Below the pieces are notes generated by a model that worked only from the letters and a program-made list of their open reading frames with translations, was not told where the DNA came from and searched no databases. From Pachyseris speciosa (Eukaryota > Cnidaria > Anthozoa > Scleractinia > Pachyseridae), in assembly GCA_016490735.1 (NCBI GenBank), contig JAEMWC010000553.1:520001-584000 (forward strand): DNA of 64,000 bases, written 5' to 3'. The translations under genes and the position numbers were made by a program. This document shows positions 1-11,157 of the stretch, piece by piece (position 1 is the stretch's first letter; each line of letters opens with the position of its first letter).

Positions 1-665
1 TTAGTTTTACTTGTCTCATTAAAATCAAGGTTCGCTCGCGCGCTCTGAAACCTTTTTACTCCTTTGTTCTCAGTTGCACTGGTTTCAGCCAAATTTCGCT
101 CAGGTTTTCTATTCAAAACTAAATTGAATAAGAAGTCACAGAATAAAGCTGCTGATCTGTACGTTGCTCTGAAATTTTAATTAATGGAATGATTTTTAGT
201 GACTTTCCGAAGAAAATACGCAAAGGACTTCAGTCTCAAAGAGAAACCAAGACACTATAAATTATTAAATTTACGAAAAGACACAGGTAACCTAAGAATA
301 GGGAGTGTTTTAATGACCGATGAACCGTTAATTAATAGCTTTAATTACAAGGGTTTGTATGAGAATTTAACGGTAATCAGTTATCAACGGAACATGACAG
401 GCACACTAAATAAACCACATATGTAAAGTTATACATTTTTATTGCATTTTTTTCATTTATTTTTTATTCCTACATACTTATTACCATTAAATTCTCATAC
501 AATTAGCTCTATTGCGATACGGCTCAACGGTCGTTATAAACACTCTCTGAGCCTGAGTGTCCTGTGATCAAAACAACCTCATGATCAATAAACAGATTAC
601 AAGAATACTCCTTACTCTGGTTCTATGATTTTAATTCCCTTTGTTATGTTTTCAAGTCCGCATTG

Positions 666-713
<48 letters not shown>

Positions 714-1265
714 GTATATGTATATTTATGTATTAGTGGTTTAAGATTCATTTAATGTCGCGCTTGTTCTGTGAACCGTGCAAACCCAACCATTATGGCC
801 GAACAATAAACGAATGGACAGCAAACGGTAATCCACCGGGAGGCAACTATTATATGAAAATGTCGCATATGACGGATCAAAAGTTCCATCTGGGTATAAT
901 TAAAGCGCATTTAAAAGAAATTTCGTTCGATCAAATCCGACCCTGGAAATACAAACAAAAGAATTAGTCAGATCTCAAAGCAAATTTATACAAGTGAACA
1001 GCGTCTGTGAAACGCGGGAGAACGCAAGCAATAGAGACACGACTGGGGTTGCTCTTACGTCTACTTAAATTGCATACCGTGGCAACTGTGAGTTATTTCT
1101 GAAACAGTGAGAAAACCTCGGGGAACGGTGAGATTACTTCCCCGGGACATCCACAGACAACACAATAACTCTAAATTATCATAAAATCGAGGTTCTGTAA
1201 TCAGGAGCCCGTAATGGGCTCCTGCTGTAATATAATACTGTGAAAGTAATTTATATTTGGCTTAC
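1..1265. other. No gene recognised
   Basis: AT-rich non-coding sequence. Short open frames at 199-426 and 755-967 show no recognisable domain or splice context. A dinucleotide microsatellite lies inside. Confidence 0.5.
668..724. repeat. (TA)n / (TATG)n microsatellite
   Basis: An uninterrupted TA run of about 17 units is followed by several GTAT units. It is a simple sequence repeat with no other signal. Confidence 0.95.
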
Positions 1266-1428
1266 CTGCAGGGCCAGACTTGATAATACTTCAAGTCAAA
1301 ATAGTTAAAGGTTATCTTCATCGCCATGCCGTGTGGAATATCAACCGAATAAGCACAGTCTATGTTGTTTGGATAGTTGTTAGCATATCCAGGACTTAAC
1401 AGGGTGTTGTTGGAAACTCTACCACAGC
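1266..1428 (-). CDS. CUB-domain exon of an extracellular protein gene
   Basis: A 163-bp exon is bounded by a clear 3' splice site (TTTTTACAG) and a consensus 5' splice site (CAG|GTAAG). Its translation starts CGRVSNNTLLSPGYANNYPN, then continues with IDCAYSVDIPHG, MKITFNYFDL and a final WPC. These are hallmarks of the first half of a CUB domain: conserved Cys, SPGYxxNYPxN, C-Y-x-I and the F-x-x-F-D-L strand. CUB domains are secreted or ectodomain beta-sandwich modules that bind proteins or carbohydrate. Flanking exons were not identified: the rest of the gene must continue to lower coordinates (outside the window) and probably upstream near 1.5-2 kb. It could be a live gene or a lone remnant exon. 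Confidence 0.75.
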
Positions 1429-2628
1429 CTGTAAAAATAATGTAGAAATTGTGTTAACCTTGTAACAGTATTTGAAGTATTCGTAATTTTATTGTGCCTC
1501 AGGTTACGCCGCCGGGTATCATTCTATCTTAGCGGATGTGGGAAACTTACTATGCATTCAGTCTAAACAGACCACAACAACATACATGTTTTCCTTTGTG
1601 GCGTGATTTTAGTATTGCTTCGTTGCTATTTTCAAAATAACTTCCCTGTGCTGCACAAAGCCAGGATTCCTGCGTTTAGCGAGTCACATACAAGGAGGTT
1701 TCAACCATTAGAGTTGCCTTTAAAGATCTCAATATCTATCTAACTACAAATCCATCGGGTGGAGGCATCAAGTTTGATTATATTGTGCTGACACTTTTAC
1801 ACCGCAGCCAGTATTTACGTCCAGTACAAGAGGGTAGATCTCAGCGACAAAAGAAATCTCTCTATGTGAATAATAGAGAGCTGTAAGAGTTGTATCGGTC
1901 ATGACTCCGTTTCTCACTGGGCTTCCTGTGGCCCAGGTATAGACTACCATCTGTGTCCTTATGTCCGAAAATACTTGCTGTCAATCAAAGTTTGAAGTTG
2001 TTTTGTGAGGTTGCATTGTCTGTTGGTCGAGCTGCGTACAGATCAGAAGTTAGTTTGTTTTTGCCAAGTCTGCATTAAACGTCATTTTGGCCAAGAGTTC
2101 AGAATTATTTCTGCAGCTCGGTTGCCTTTTTTGTTTGTGTTTGGTGTATCGCCACAAATTCACGCTCGTCGTCGTATGCTAAAAATAAAAACAAAAATGC
2201 TATGATCATTTCTTTCAAAAACATTTTTCATCATTAGACGGTGCATAAACTGTTTGTAGGCCTTGTAGAAACGGAGATATCACTATTTTATGTTTTCCGT
2301 CACGCTGCAAATTCACGCATGCTTTTCAAATCGGAAATACTTGAGTGGGATCAGGTAACCATTGAACCGTTCAATAGCCAGGTTTGTTGCCAGTGTAACG
2401 AGTTTTGGTGTTTCTGTTCAATGTACTGTTTATGTTTAAACGCGAACCGAGAAAAAATTAGGATATTATAATATTAAGCTTGTCTTTCTTGTGTGGTGCG
2501 GGTAGGGGAGAATCTTGAATAAGCAGTCACAAAAGTTGGATGGATTTTGGATAATGTTAATTCGCATTCAATTTATACGTTCCGATCATTTTCTGCAACA
2601 AGCGATATGTCGATCAAATTGAAATCCA
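1429..2628. other. Probable intron or intergenic sequence
   Basis: No domain is recognisable. A minus-strand open frame (1768-1950) follows an AG dinucleotide but ends in a stop and cannot be joined confidently to the CUB exon. Confidence 0.4.
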
Positions 2629-5600
2629 GTTACCAAAACTCTATGCAAATGTGTTTTGGCGGGGAGAAAACTGTGTACCTTTGTCTTTCCAGTGCATGGC
2701 CTGTATTCGATACGAACTACTTTCAAGTGACAAAATGGCAAAAACAGCAGGTAAAATTCATTCCAGTTCCAGTTTTTCCACTTTCCAAAGTTGTATTCTG
2801 CTTTAACGACTACTTCAACACCCTAAAGAATTCTTGCAGCAAAGTGCAACAATAATAGCCAGTTTACACTCTTGGAGAGTCTTGTTAATTTAACATTTTG
2901 CTCTGGAGTATAATTAAGAACTCACTTGACAAAACGAGGCAAGGCTGACTTCAACTAAGGGGTTCCATAATGTTTTGTGTGACTCTTCTCAGTAAAACAA
3001 AAAGAGTTGGCTTTCGATTGCCCTATTAAAGATTTTAGTTAGCAAATGCAAGCTCTTGTCCTATGAGGCCAGAAAACAAAATGAAGTTGTGATGGCCTAT
3101 GCGTTGTAACCGATAGCTGATATGCTGTTGGTGGGTTTGTCGACGGACCGAGATTTCCTTTCAAGAACTGAAGGGTTTAAAGATGATAACAGAAGTAACT
3201 CACCAGTCGTAATGAAAGTTATCAGAAATATCACCATTATAATATTAAATCCCTTTCACTTTCCAAGATTGCAGACCGGTGATAACCGATGTTACTCACT
3301 CCACAGCACATGAAGCAAACCGTTTCTAGTGACGAGGAAAGTAATTCACAAAGTGGAACATTTCTAGTCCTTCTCACCTATACTGCCGAGTACTGGGTCA
3401 GTTAAAGTGAAATTTATAATGCCGGTGGGTGGTCTATCTCTGAAACTATATAACAGTCTTAACACGAGCTAAAAAAAAAACTAAAACTTGTTATCAAAGC
3501 TCGTTTAGACGGGCAACTATCACATAAATGATCACGTGACTCTTTAACGTCTCAAATTTCCTTCACTTTCTTTAGGGAAGGTGTACATCACCTTTTTAGC
3601 AGATGTGTCTTAGAACTAACGTGTGGATCATGTTGAGTAACAGAAGTTGTGCATGAAATGAACTGGAAGGCGTGTCCAGATCACGTAGCTATAATCAATT
3701 GTCACGTTTTCACTGTCTCACCCGTCCATAACATGTACATCCTTGGTATGAAGAACACCATTCCAGTTGGATTTGGAGACTGGCCCCATTAGAACAGAAG
3801 TTAGGGAAACTTTGCGTTATGTTATCACAAGGAAGATTTGACAAGCGCCTTTGAACAAAGGCAAGAGAAATCTACTTTAAAACCAAAGATTGTGTGCTCA
3901 GTTAATTTTAGTATCCGATTTTCTACAAGAATGTAAAACTATAGTATCGATTTGCGTTAAATGAAAGGTTGTAAAAAGAAAAGACGTTCAAAAGATCTGC
4001 GGTATTAAAGGCAACTTGTAATTCAGTCAATCTACGGTTCAACAGAATTTTTATCACTTCCATGCTTTCATAAGCAAGAATCCTGCGCTACCTTAACCGT
4101 ACTTGAAATGTGAAACCGAAATAACACGATCAGCGTATGTTGTGGAAGCTACGCTGGTACACAAATGGACGAATACAACAGCACTTCTGGTTTTCCGGAA
4201 CGTTAGACAACCTAGTGATTGAAAAGTATACTAATTCCAGAATTATTCCCAACAAACTAAAATTCCACACGATTTATCATCTAAAGGTGGATAAACAAAA
4301 AATACAGGGCCACTTATTGCTATACATTGAACAACAATCCGACACATGTAGATAGGGTGGACCAAAGCCGCCTAGTATTCTACAGTGTTATCCGAAATCT
4401 CCGATATTTTCTGTCGAAGTATAAAAAAGAGACATTTGTACCCAGAATCTTATGACTTTCATCAATAATATTTCGTGTTATTTGCCCAAAACGCTTTAGC
4501 AAGGGCTTTCTTGATTAACCATTGTGCGGGTGACAATTAGAGTTGAAATGACGAATTTCCGCCCCCCTTGTCAGCCTTGTTAAGTTTAGAATACTTTAAA
4601 ATGTTCAACGGCTAAATGGCAGTTACATGAAAAGCGGAGACCCGTGGAGAACATCTCAGCACGAAACTTTAGTCCCTTCGTTTATCACTTTTTCCTTTTC
4701 GGTCATATATTGCGTTATTGAAGAGGAGGCAATTTTTTATAAAGTGTTAGTAGTACTCTCTAAATCCTAGCTGACTGTCCATCCAAATACAAACGGATAC
4801 AGTTTATCAGTAATGGTGAAAGTTTAAAGTGACATTTTATCAAATAAAAATTGCGTCTTAATGAAAATTTAACCCCACGGTATGCAAATTTTGAACGGTT
4901 TTGTTATGACTGTTTGAAATGACGGAAAATTTTCTCTCAGATATCTTGAATTTCGGTTTGGGCGTTTATTTTTTTAAGAATGATTCCTTACCGATACAAT
5001 ATTCAGCCCTGAATATTTTCATATCACTATTTCTAAATAATTGCTAAGAAAAATGGGGATTCTTAACTCCATTCCTGACAAAGATTCTTTTTCTGGCCCG
5101 AGCGTGTTTGGCTCTGTAACAGCAGCTGGTTGCTTCGTCGTTCTCCGCAACGTGAAAACTTTGGTTGAAATCATTTTGTTAAGCGTGATGTCCTACCGAT
5201 ACACTATTCAGTCCTGAACATTTTTTATTTCCGTCTCTAAATTATTGTAAAGAAGAGTGACAAGTGAATAAAAGCATGCTCCGGCGAGCACACACAAGTT
5301 TACATTTTGTGATCTTGTCATTAATTGTTCTGCAATTGCATCAAACTCTTTTTTGTTCTCGCAACAATATTTCGGATTCGTTTGCATGGTGTGTGCACGA
5401 AGCTGATTCTTGGTGTAAGAAAACGGTTTTCAAGAACTGAAAGTACTCAGAAGTACTGAAATGTTCCAGTAGCTATGTGTTCGTTTAAAACAAGTAAATG
5501 ACTTCAAGTTATCTATGTATACAGGGAATGTTACGTGTGACAACAAAAAGCTGTGTAACTATCGTTGTGTCATCCCAAACTGTGAAAACTTGGAGTGAAA

Positions 5601-6596
5601 AAACGAAACGGAGCGATACTGAATTGAACTATGAAAGGTTGGTTATGCATGCGCGCGGTTGTATTTCAGTAAATGTTGTAAAAAAAAAGCTCTACCATAA
5701 TGGCACGCATTGCAGAAAAACTTACAATTTGTTTGCATAGAATATTTTTGAAGAGGCCATGGAACGTAGTTAAGATAAAAATTCTATTGTGACTTTAAAA
5801 TCCAATTCAACCTTACAGAGGTTTTTTACTTCGAATATTTCAACACGGATGCGACTGGAAAAAATACCGAAATGTTAGGAAACTTTATGTCATCTTGTAA
5901 GAAAGGAGATTTGACAAGCGTCTTTGAACATAAGGCAAGAGAAATCTATTATAAAACCAATGATCTGTCGGCTTAAGTATTCCTCTTTAGGCAAGCCTAG
6001 CATCAAAGTAAACTACAGCATAAATAGAATTGTGGAATACACTAGAAAGTTCAGGAAAACTGATAAACAAGAACTGTAAGCTAAAATTTCCAATAAAAAC
6101 ACTAAAGTTGAATCAACGGCTGTTACAACTTCCGTGTTCAAGGGAAGTGAAACAAAAATGTGGAATGTGGTGGTAACACTTGCGTTTGCGTGTAAATTTA
6201 AGGTAGCAAACGTTTGTTGGAAATCGAGTCACAAATGAATCGACCGATACTAAAGTAAGGCTTAAGGCTTTGAATAAGGCTTAACAATGGACACACTATA
6301 CACTCACGACTCACCTAGCACTGAATGGAGTATCACTGTTAGAAATGCAACTCGACGGTAAATGTGCCAAGAAAACTCCATCGCATGACCACACATTGCA
6401 GACAGTAATGTCCGCTTATCGGACTGCGAGTTTGCTAACAACAAAGAAGGAACAGCAGTCTTCACAATTATAAGTCAGTCGAGTTTGATGCATGTTAATT
6501 TATGAAAAGTGGGCCGATTGATGACGTCATTGGTCAGAAATTGTTTCGCTGAAATATTGTTTGCTTGCTTAAAGGATATTTAACGACAAATTAAAG

Positions 6597-6876
6597 ATAT
6601 GAGAATGAATATATGAAAATCATGTATTTGAACTGCGGATTAATGATTAAACATGTGACTGAACATCAGAGTTATGAACACTACTTAAGCAGTAGTGAAA
6701 ACTGAAAGCCTGAAAATAAAAATTCAGGCTTCTACGGGATTCGAACTGACGACCTCTGCGATACTGGTGCAGCGCTCTACCGACTGAGCTAACAAGCCAT
6801 GTGGGAGCTGGTCGTTCTGTTGGTTCGTAATATACCCGTGAGTGGGAATATATGAGAATGAATATATGAAAATCAT
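6597..6876 (-). repeat. tRNA-derived SINE with 27-bp target site duplication
   Basis: The minus strand carries a tRNA-like head: A box (TAGCTCAGTCGGTAGAGC, about 6778-6795) and B box (AGTTCGAATCCCG, near 6733-6745), with acceptor-like arms GGCTTGT and AGAAGCC. The segment is flanked by a direct repeat of 27 bp at 6597-6623 and 6850-6876. The corresponding place in unit 2 (about 15250) lacks it. Anticodon-loop position 33 is C rather than T, so a functional tRNA is unlikely. A related, more decayed copy is at 52905-52985. Confidence 0.8.
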
Positions 6877-8755
6877 ATCAGTATAATCATTAATCCTCAG
6901 TTCAAATATAAAAGAGCACATTACACGAAAAAATTGTGCATTATGAAAGAGCCGGTGTCCCTAGAAAGACAGATACTCATTTGTCGATCAACAGTCACAA
7001 CAAGACACGCAATAGCTTAAAGAAAAGAATTCCAAATTTTCCTTTTCTTAACATCTTGAACAAAAAAAAATACTACCACTGTGCTGTTTTAAAACTGAAC
7101 CACAGTAAAAAAAAAACCGAAATAAATGTTGATAATTACTGCTTCTGAAAGGACACTCGGATACGAACGATTCAAACTTCGTGTCTATTTTTTCTTCATC
7201 CTAAGAAGTCATCATATTGTATGACGTTCAAAGCAAATTTTATTTTAGTTTTTGTGCGCGTGTACAACGTTGACAGTACTGCTTCAAAGTGTTCTCTAAG
7301 TGTATGAAGTATAAAAATAGTTTGAATGTGGAATCAAGCAGGCTTAATTTAATTGTATACTCTAATTCAGAAATGAAATTCAACCTAACCGGGCAAATTG
7401 TTTACATCAGTTGTGGCCGCGTCTTCAGCTGTTTGCCAGTTTAAGCGCGTACGCAACTGATGAAGAGAAAATTACTAAAATGAAAGGAAAACCTTATGTG
7501 ATCATATAAACAAGGAAAACTGCGCACAAGGCAGGTAATTGAGTTGAAGGCTTCATGCCTTTGTACCTGTTTTGGAAAGTGCGCCTTAACTTATGAATCG
7601 TGAGCAGTTTTAAGAAATGTGACGATAAAACTTAAAACGCTTGACTACACGGAAAGGTGAGCTGGAGCAAAAATGAATTTAGAAAATACCCCGAATTAAT
7701 AATAAAGTTGCTAACAAAAAGGGTGAACTGGATCAACAGCTGTTGCAACTTCTATGATCAGGACAGGCTACAACAGAGGTGGAGAATATCTCGGATATCC
7801 TTGCATTTGCATTTGAATTTGAATTTGAATAAGAAAATATCTACTACTACACAGCTGATATCTGAGACGTCAGGCGACGCTCTACCCACATAACGGAAGC
7901 ACAGGACGGTTTGAATGCAAATAAATCGACTGATGTTTGAAGCGTTTTGTGAAAGCAAAAATTTATAAAGCTTTATATATGGAGTTAAACAAACGTACCT
8001 AAGAGAGGATGAAGTAAAACTGTATGAATTACAGCTCAGACATAAATGTTGCGATAATGCTCTATCACAAACTCAAGTATCACGAACGCTAACGCCTGCT
8101 TATCGTGAGGCGGTTTACCTACAATAAAGAGAAAAAAGCTGTCGACTTTGTTGCGTGCTTATTGGCTAATTATCAGACAGAGAGGCGAGTTCATCGGTAA
8201 CATTTGCGCTATTTTATTCTTTGTTTGCTGAGGGAGAATTTTTAAGCTATAATTATTACTAACTAGTGCTATAAAATATACACCAATCACCGAAGTTTTA
8301 GCAGGAAGACGCAGTGTAAAGGAGTTCCCCAAAGAAGATCTTGTTTAATTTGGCAATCATAAGCGAACATTAAAATACTTTGAAATACGTTGTAATTGGG
8401 CTTGGAAGTTTTCGTGTAGAGGTGGTTGAGCGGCAGAAGTTCAGTTTCGAATTTACTCTTGGTTGCTAGAATTAAGCAAAAGAAACGAAAAATCTTAACG
8501 TTCTCATGTCGCGACGTGGATGGAATTTTCGGTAGCACAACTTCCCGTTCCTCCTTGTTCAAACGCGACAAAATATGTGGTTAATTTTTTGGTTAGAATC
8601 CGACTAAAATTCCATGTCTGTTACGAGCGCATGCTGCAAACCTTGTCCTTTTTGTTATAATTGAGGCGACATCTCCAAGCGACTTTCATTTTCCAAATAA
8701 TCTTTTGTAAGGAAACTCGGTAGCTTCCAACTTGTCCTTAAAGTTGCACAATATA

Positions 8756-9607
8756 TAGTCAGGAGCCCATCATTCGAAGCGTACAACTCCCATACTAAGC
8801 CTATGTTAGGGCGGCATTTTTACAGACCGATCTATTTTTGACTATATTTTCCCGAAAAAAGAGCGGCGGGGACGGCAACGGCAACGAGAGCGTTGTGTCT
8901 ACACTTTGTCTACACTATACCGGATAACTCTTTTCATTTCAGTTTCATTTCGCCCGGTTCATTGTATCTTGAAACGTTTTCTTACACCGTGAAGTAGCTG
9001 CTTGGACAGTCTCTGGAAACGAATTTGAAATACTGTTGCCAAAAACACAAAGATTTGATGCAGTCTGTAAGGTATAACAAGGACTAGATCAAAGCTCTTG
9101 TGCCGGCACGAAAACCATATCGGATAGGGCTTTTGTTCACATTCAAAACGATGATTTCGGCACGGTTTTTGCGTCGGAGCGATGCTGGGCCGCTGCGGTC
9201 TTGAAAGTGAATCGTCACATATCGGATAGGTTTTCGTGACACTTTCTGGAGTAGTGTGAACAAAGAATGGAACCGAAACGGAAATCAACAACGAGGAGCA
9301 AGGATTGGATTCTAGTGGAAAGATGGAGGCGGTTTTGGGTAACTGCCGTTCACACCAGGCCGGAGTATTTTTCACAACGACATAAAATGCTATCCGGCAT
9401 AGTGTAGACATAGCCTTAATGAGCGAAAACAAAGTCTCTGCACGTGCAGATACTTGTGGCACGTGCAGCGACTTGTGATTGGTCATCGGGGCTCCAGCGG
9501 GAGTCTGGTATTGGCGGGAAATTCAATCTTTAAATAACATGGTCTATGAAAACGTCGTGACAGGAATATATGGCAGTTGTACGCTCCTAGTGATGAGCTC
9601 ATGATAA
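8756..9607. mobile_element. Insertion present only in duplication unit 1
   Basis: Unit 2 reads straight through (ACAATATTTAGTAGAATGAT, about 17125), whereas unit 1 has about 850 extra bases at this point. The inserted block contains a sequence (8938-9420) repeated in inverted orientation at 10366-10920, including the motif GTCTACACTATGCCGGATAG near its end. The long frame at 8959-9486 is the translation of this repeat and resembles no known protein. Confidence 0.65.
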
Positions 9608-10365
9608 AGTAGAATGATGGCGGGGTTGAGGGTTCGATTGAGACAATCTCAAAATAATGAACCATGCAAAGAAACGATGAACAGCTTCATCATAGCGTTA
9701 ATTTAACGGTCATACGTAGGAATCAAAAATGAAAGAAATAAATCCAGTAAAAAGGTGTGACCTCACATATGTGGTTTCCTTTCCGTTTGCCTATCAGGGG
9801 GATTCCGATCCATTCCGTTATTCCTTTATCGCGTTTTCTTTTCTGGTCGGATAATTTCTAATTAAGAGAAACTTTATCGGCAGTTTCTCCAGTAAAACGG
9901 AGACATCTTTCGTGAGCCGTTGTCAGTTTTCTGAAAATCGTAGCTGACTGTTTATCCTAAAACAAACGGATATAGTTCACCAGAAGTGGTGAAGGTTTAA
10001 GGCGACATTTTAACAAATAAAGACCGCTTTTTAAATAAATGAAAATTTAACCGAACTATGCACATTTAGTAGGGAGTTGTTCTGACTGTTAAGTTTAAAA
10101 TGAAAATGTACGATCGGATATCTTGAATTCCGGTTTGGGTGTTTTGTTCAGGATTATGCCTTACCGATACACTCCTCAGTCCTAAACACTTTTTTATCTC
10201 TAATTCTAAAGCATTGTAAAGAGGAATGAGGATTCGTGATTCCATTCCTGACAAAGATCCATTTTCGGCCTGAGTTCAGGGCTGTACCAGGAGCTGGTTG
10301 CTTCATGTTTCTAGGCGACGTTAGAACGTTGGTTGAAATCATTTTGCTACTTGCTACAGTGACGA

Positions 10366-10920
10366 TTGACTAAGGCAATGTCTACACTATGCCGGATAGC
10401 ATTTTATACCGTTGTGAAAAATACTCCGGCCTGTTGTGAACGGCAGTGGCCCAAAACTGCCTCCATCTTTCCATTAGAATCCGATCCTTGCTCCTTGTTG
10501 TTGATTTCCGTTTCGGTTCGATTCTTTGTTCACACTACTCCAGAAAGTGTCACGAAAACCTATCCGATATGTGACGATTCACTTTCTAGACCGCAGCGGC
10601 CCAGCATCGCTCCGACGCAAAAACCGTGCCGAAATCATCGTTTTGAATGTGAACAAAAGCCCTATCCGATATGGTTTTCGTGCCGGCACAAGAGCTTTCC
10701 GGTATATTGTAGACATAGGCTAAAAGTATACTCTATCATTCAAGCACAAAATGAAATGACTGAAATTGATCTAGTCCTTGTTATACCTTACAGACTGCAT
10801 CAAATCTTTTTGTGTTTTTCGCAACAGTATTTCAAATTCGTTTCCAGAGATTGTCCAAGCAGCTACTTCACGGTGTAAGAAAACGTTTCAAGATACAATG
10901 AACCGGGCGAAATGAAAATG
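10366..10920. repeat. Inverted copy of the 8938-9420 repeat (MITE-like)
   Basis: It begins with GTCTACACTATGCCGGATAG (10380) and contains the imperfect inverse TCCGGTATATTGTAGACAT (near 10700), so it looks like a short TIR element plus flanking sequence. It matches 8938-9420 in reverse complement over about 500 bp. Confidence 0.7.
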
Positions 10921-11157
10921 TGCTCCCGCATAGAAAACGTTTGACATCCTTTATAATCTGTTTTCAGAATACCGACGGGTTTTTTGTGCGGGCTACCTGT
11001 GGTAGATCACACTATAGTTATAGTCATCGAATTTGTCTGTCCGTCCGTCCGTAACACATCACGTGATGTCCCTTGGGAGCAAGGAGACCAATCCGAGAAA
11101 AGGATTGCATCATCCGCGCTAATCTAGTCGAATCAAGGCCCAAGTCCATATTTTCCT

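Larger units (their letters stand above)
2629..10055. repeat. Large tandem duplication, unit 1
   Basis: From GTTACCAAAACTCTATGCAA at about 2629 onward the sequence realigns nearly base for base with 11158 onward (for example 3122 with 11625, and 5275 with 13979). Identity is high but interrupted by small indels. No protein domain is recognisable; open frames inside are short and not conserved in frame between units. The unit has internal older repeats: the block at 4650-5180 resembles 9800-10350, and 3840-3990 resembles 5900-6010. Unit 1 carries two large private insertions, the SINE at 6597-6876 and the block at 8756-9607, both absent from unit 2. Confidence 0.85.

Noticed and set aside
1768..1950. 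Minus-strand ORF near the CUB exon, possible additional exon
   Set aside because: It has an AG upstream, but its stop lies before the CUB exon and no in-phase donor is convincing.
6724..6796. Functional tRNA gene
   Set aside because: A/B boxes are good, but anticodon-loop position 33 is C, a stem mismatch is present, and a flanking TSD shows a SINE.
8959..9486. 175-residue minus-strand ORF with a plus-strand relative at 10366-10878
   Set aside because: Both are the same inverted nucleotide repeat read in frame. There is no domain, and the frame is kept only because the repeat is nearly identical.
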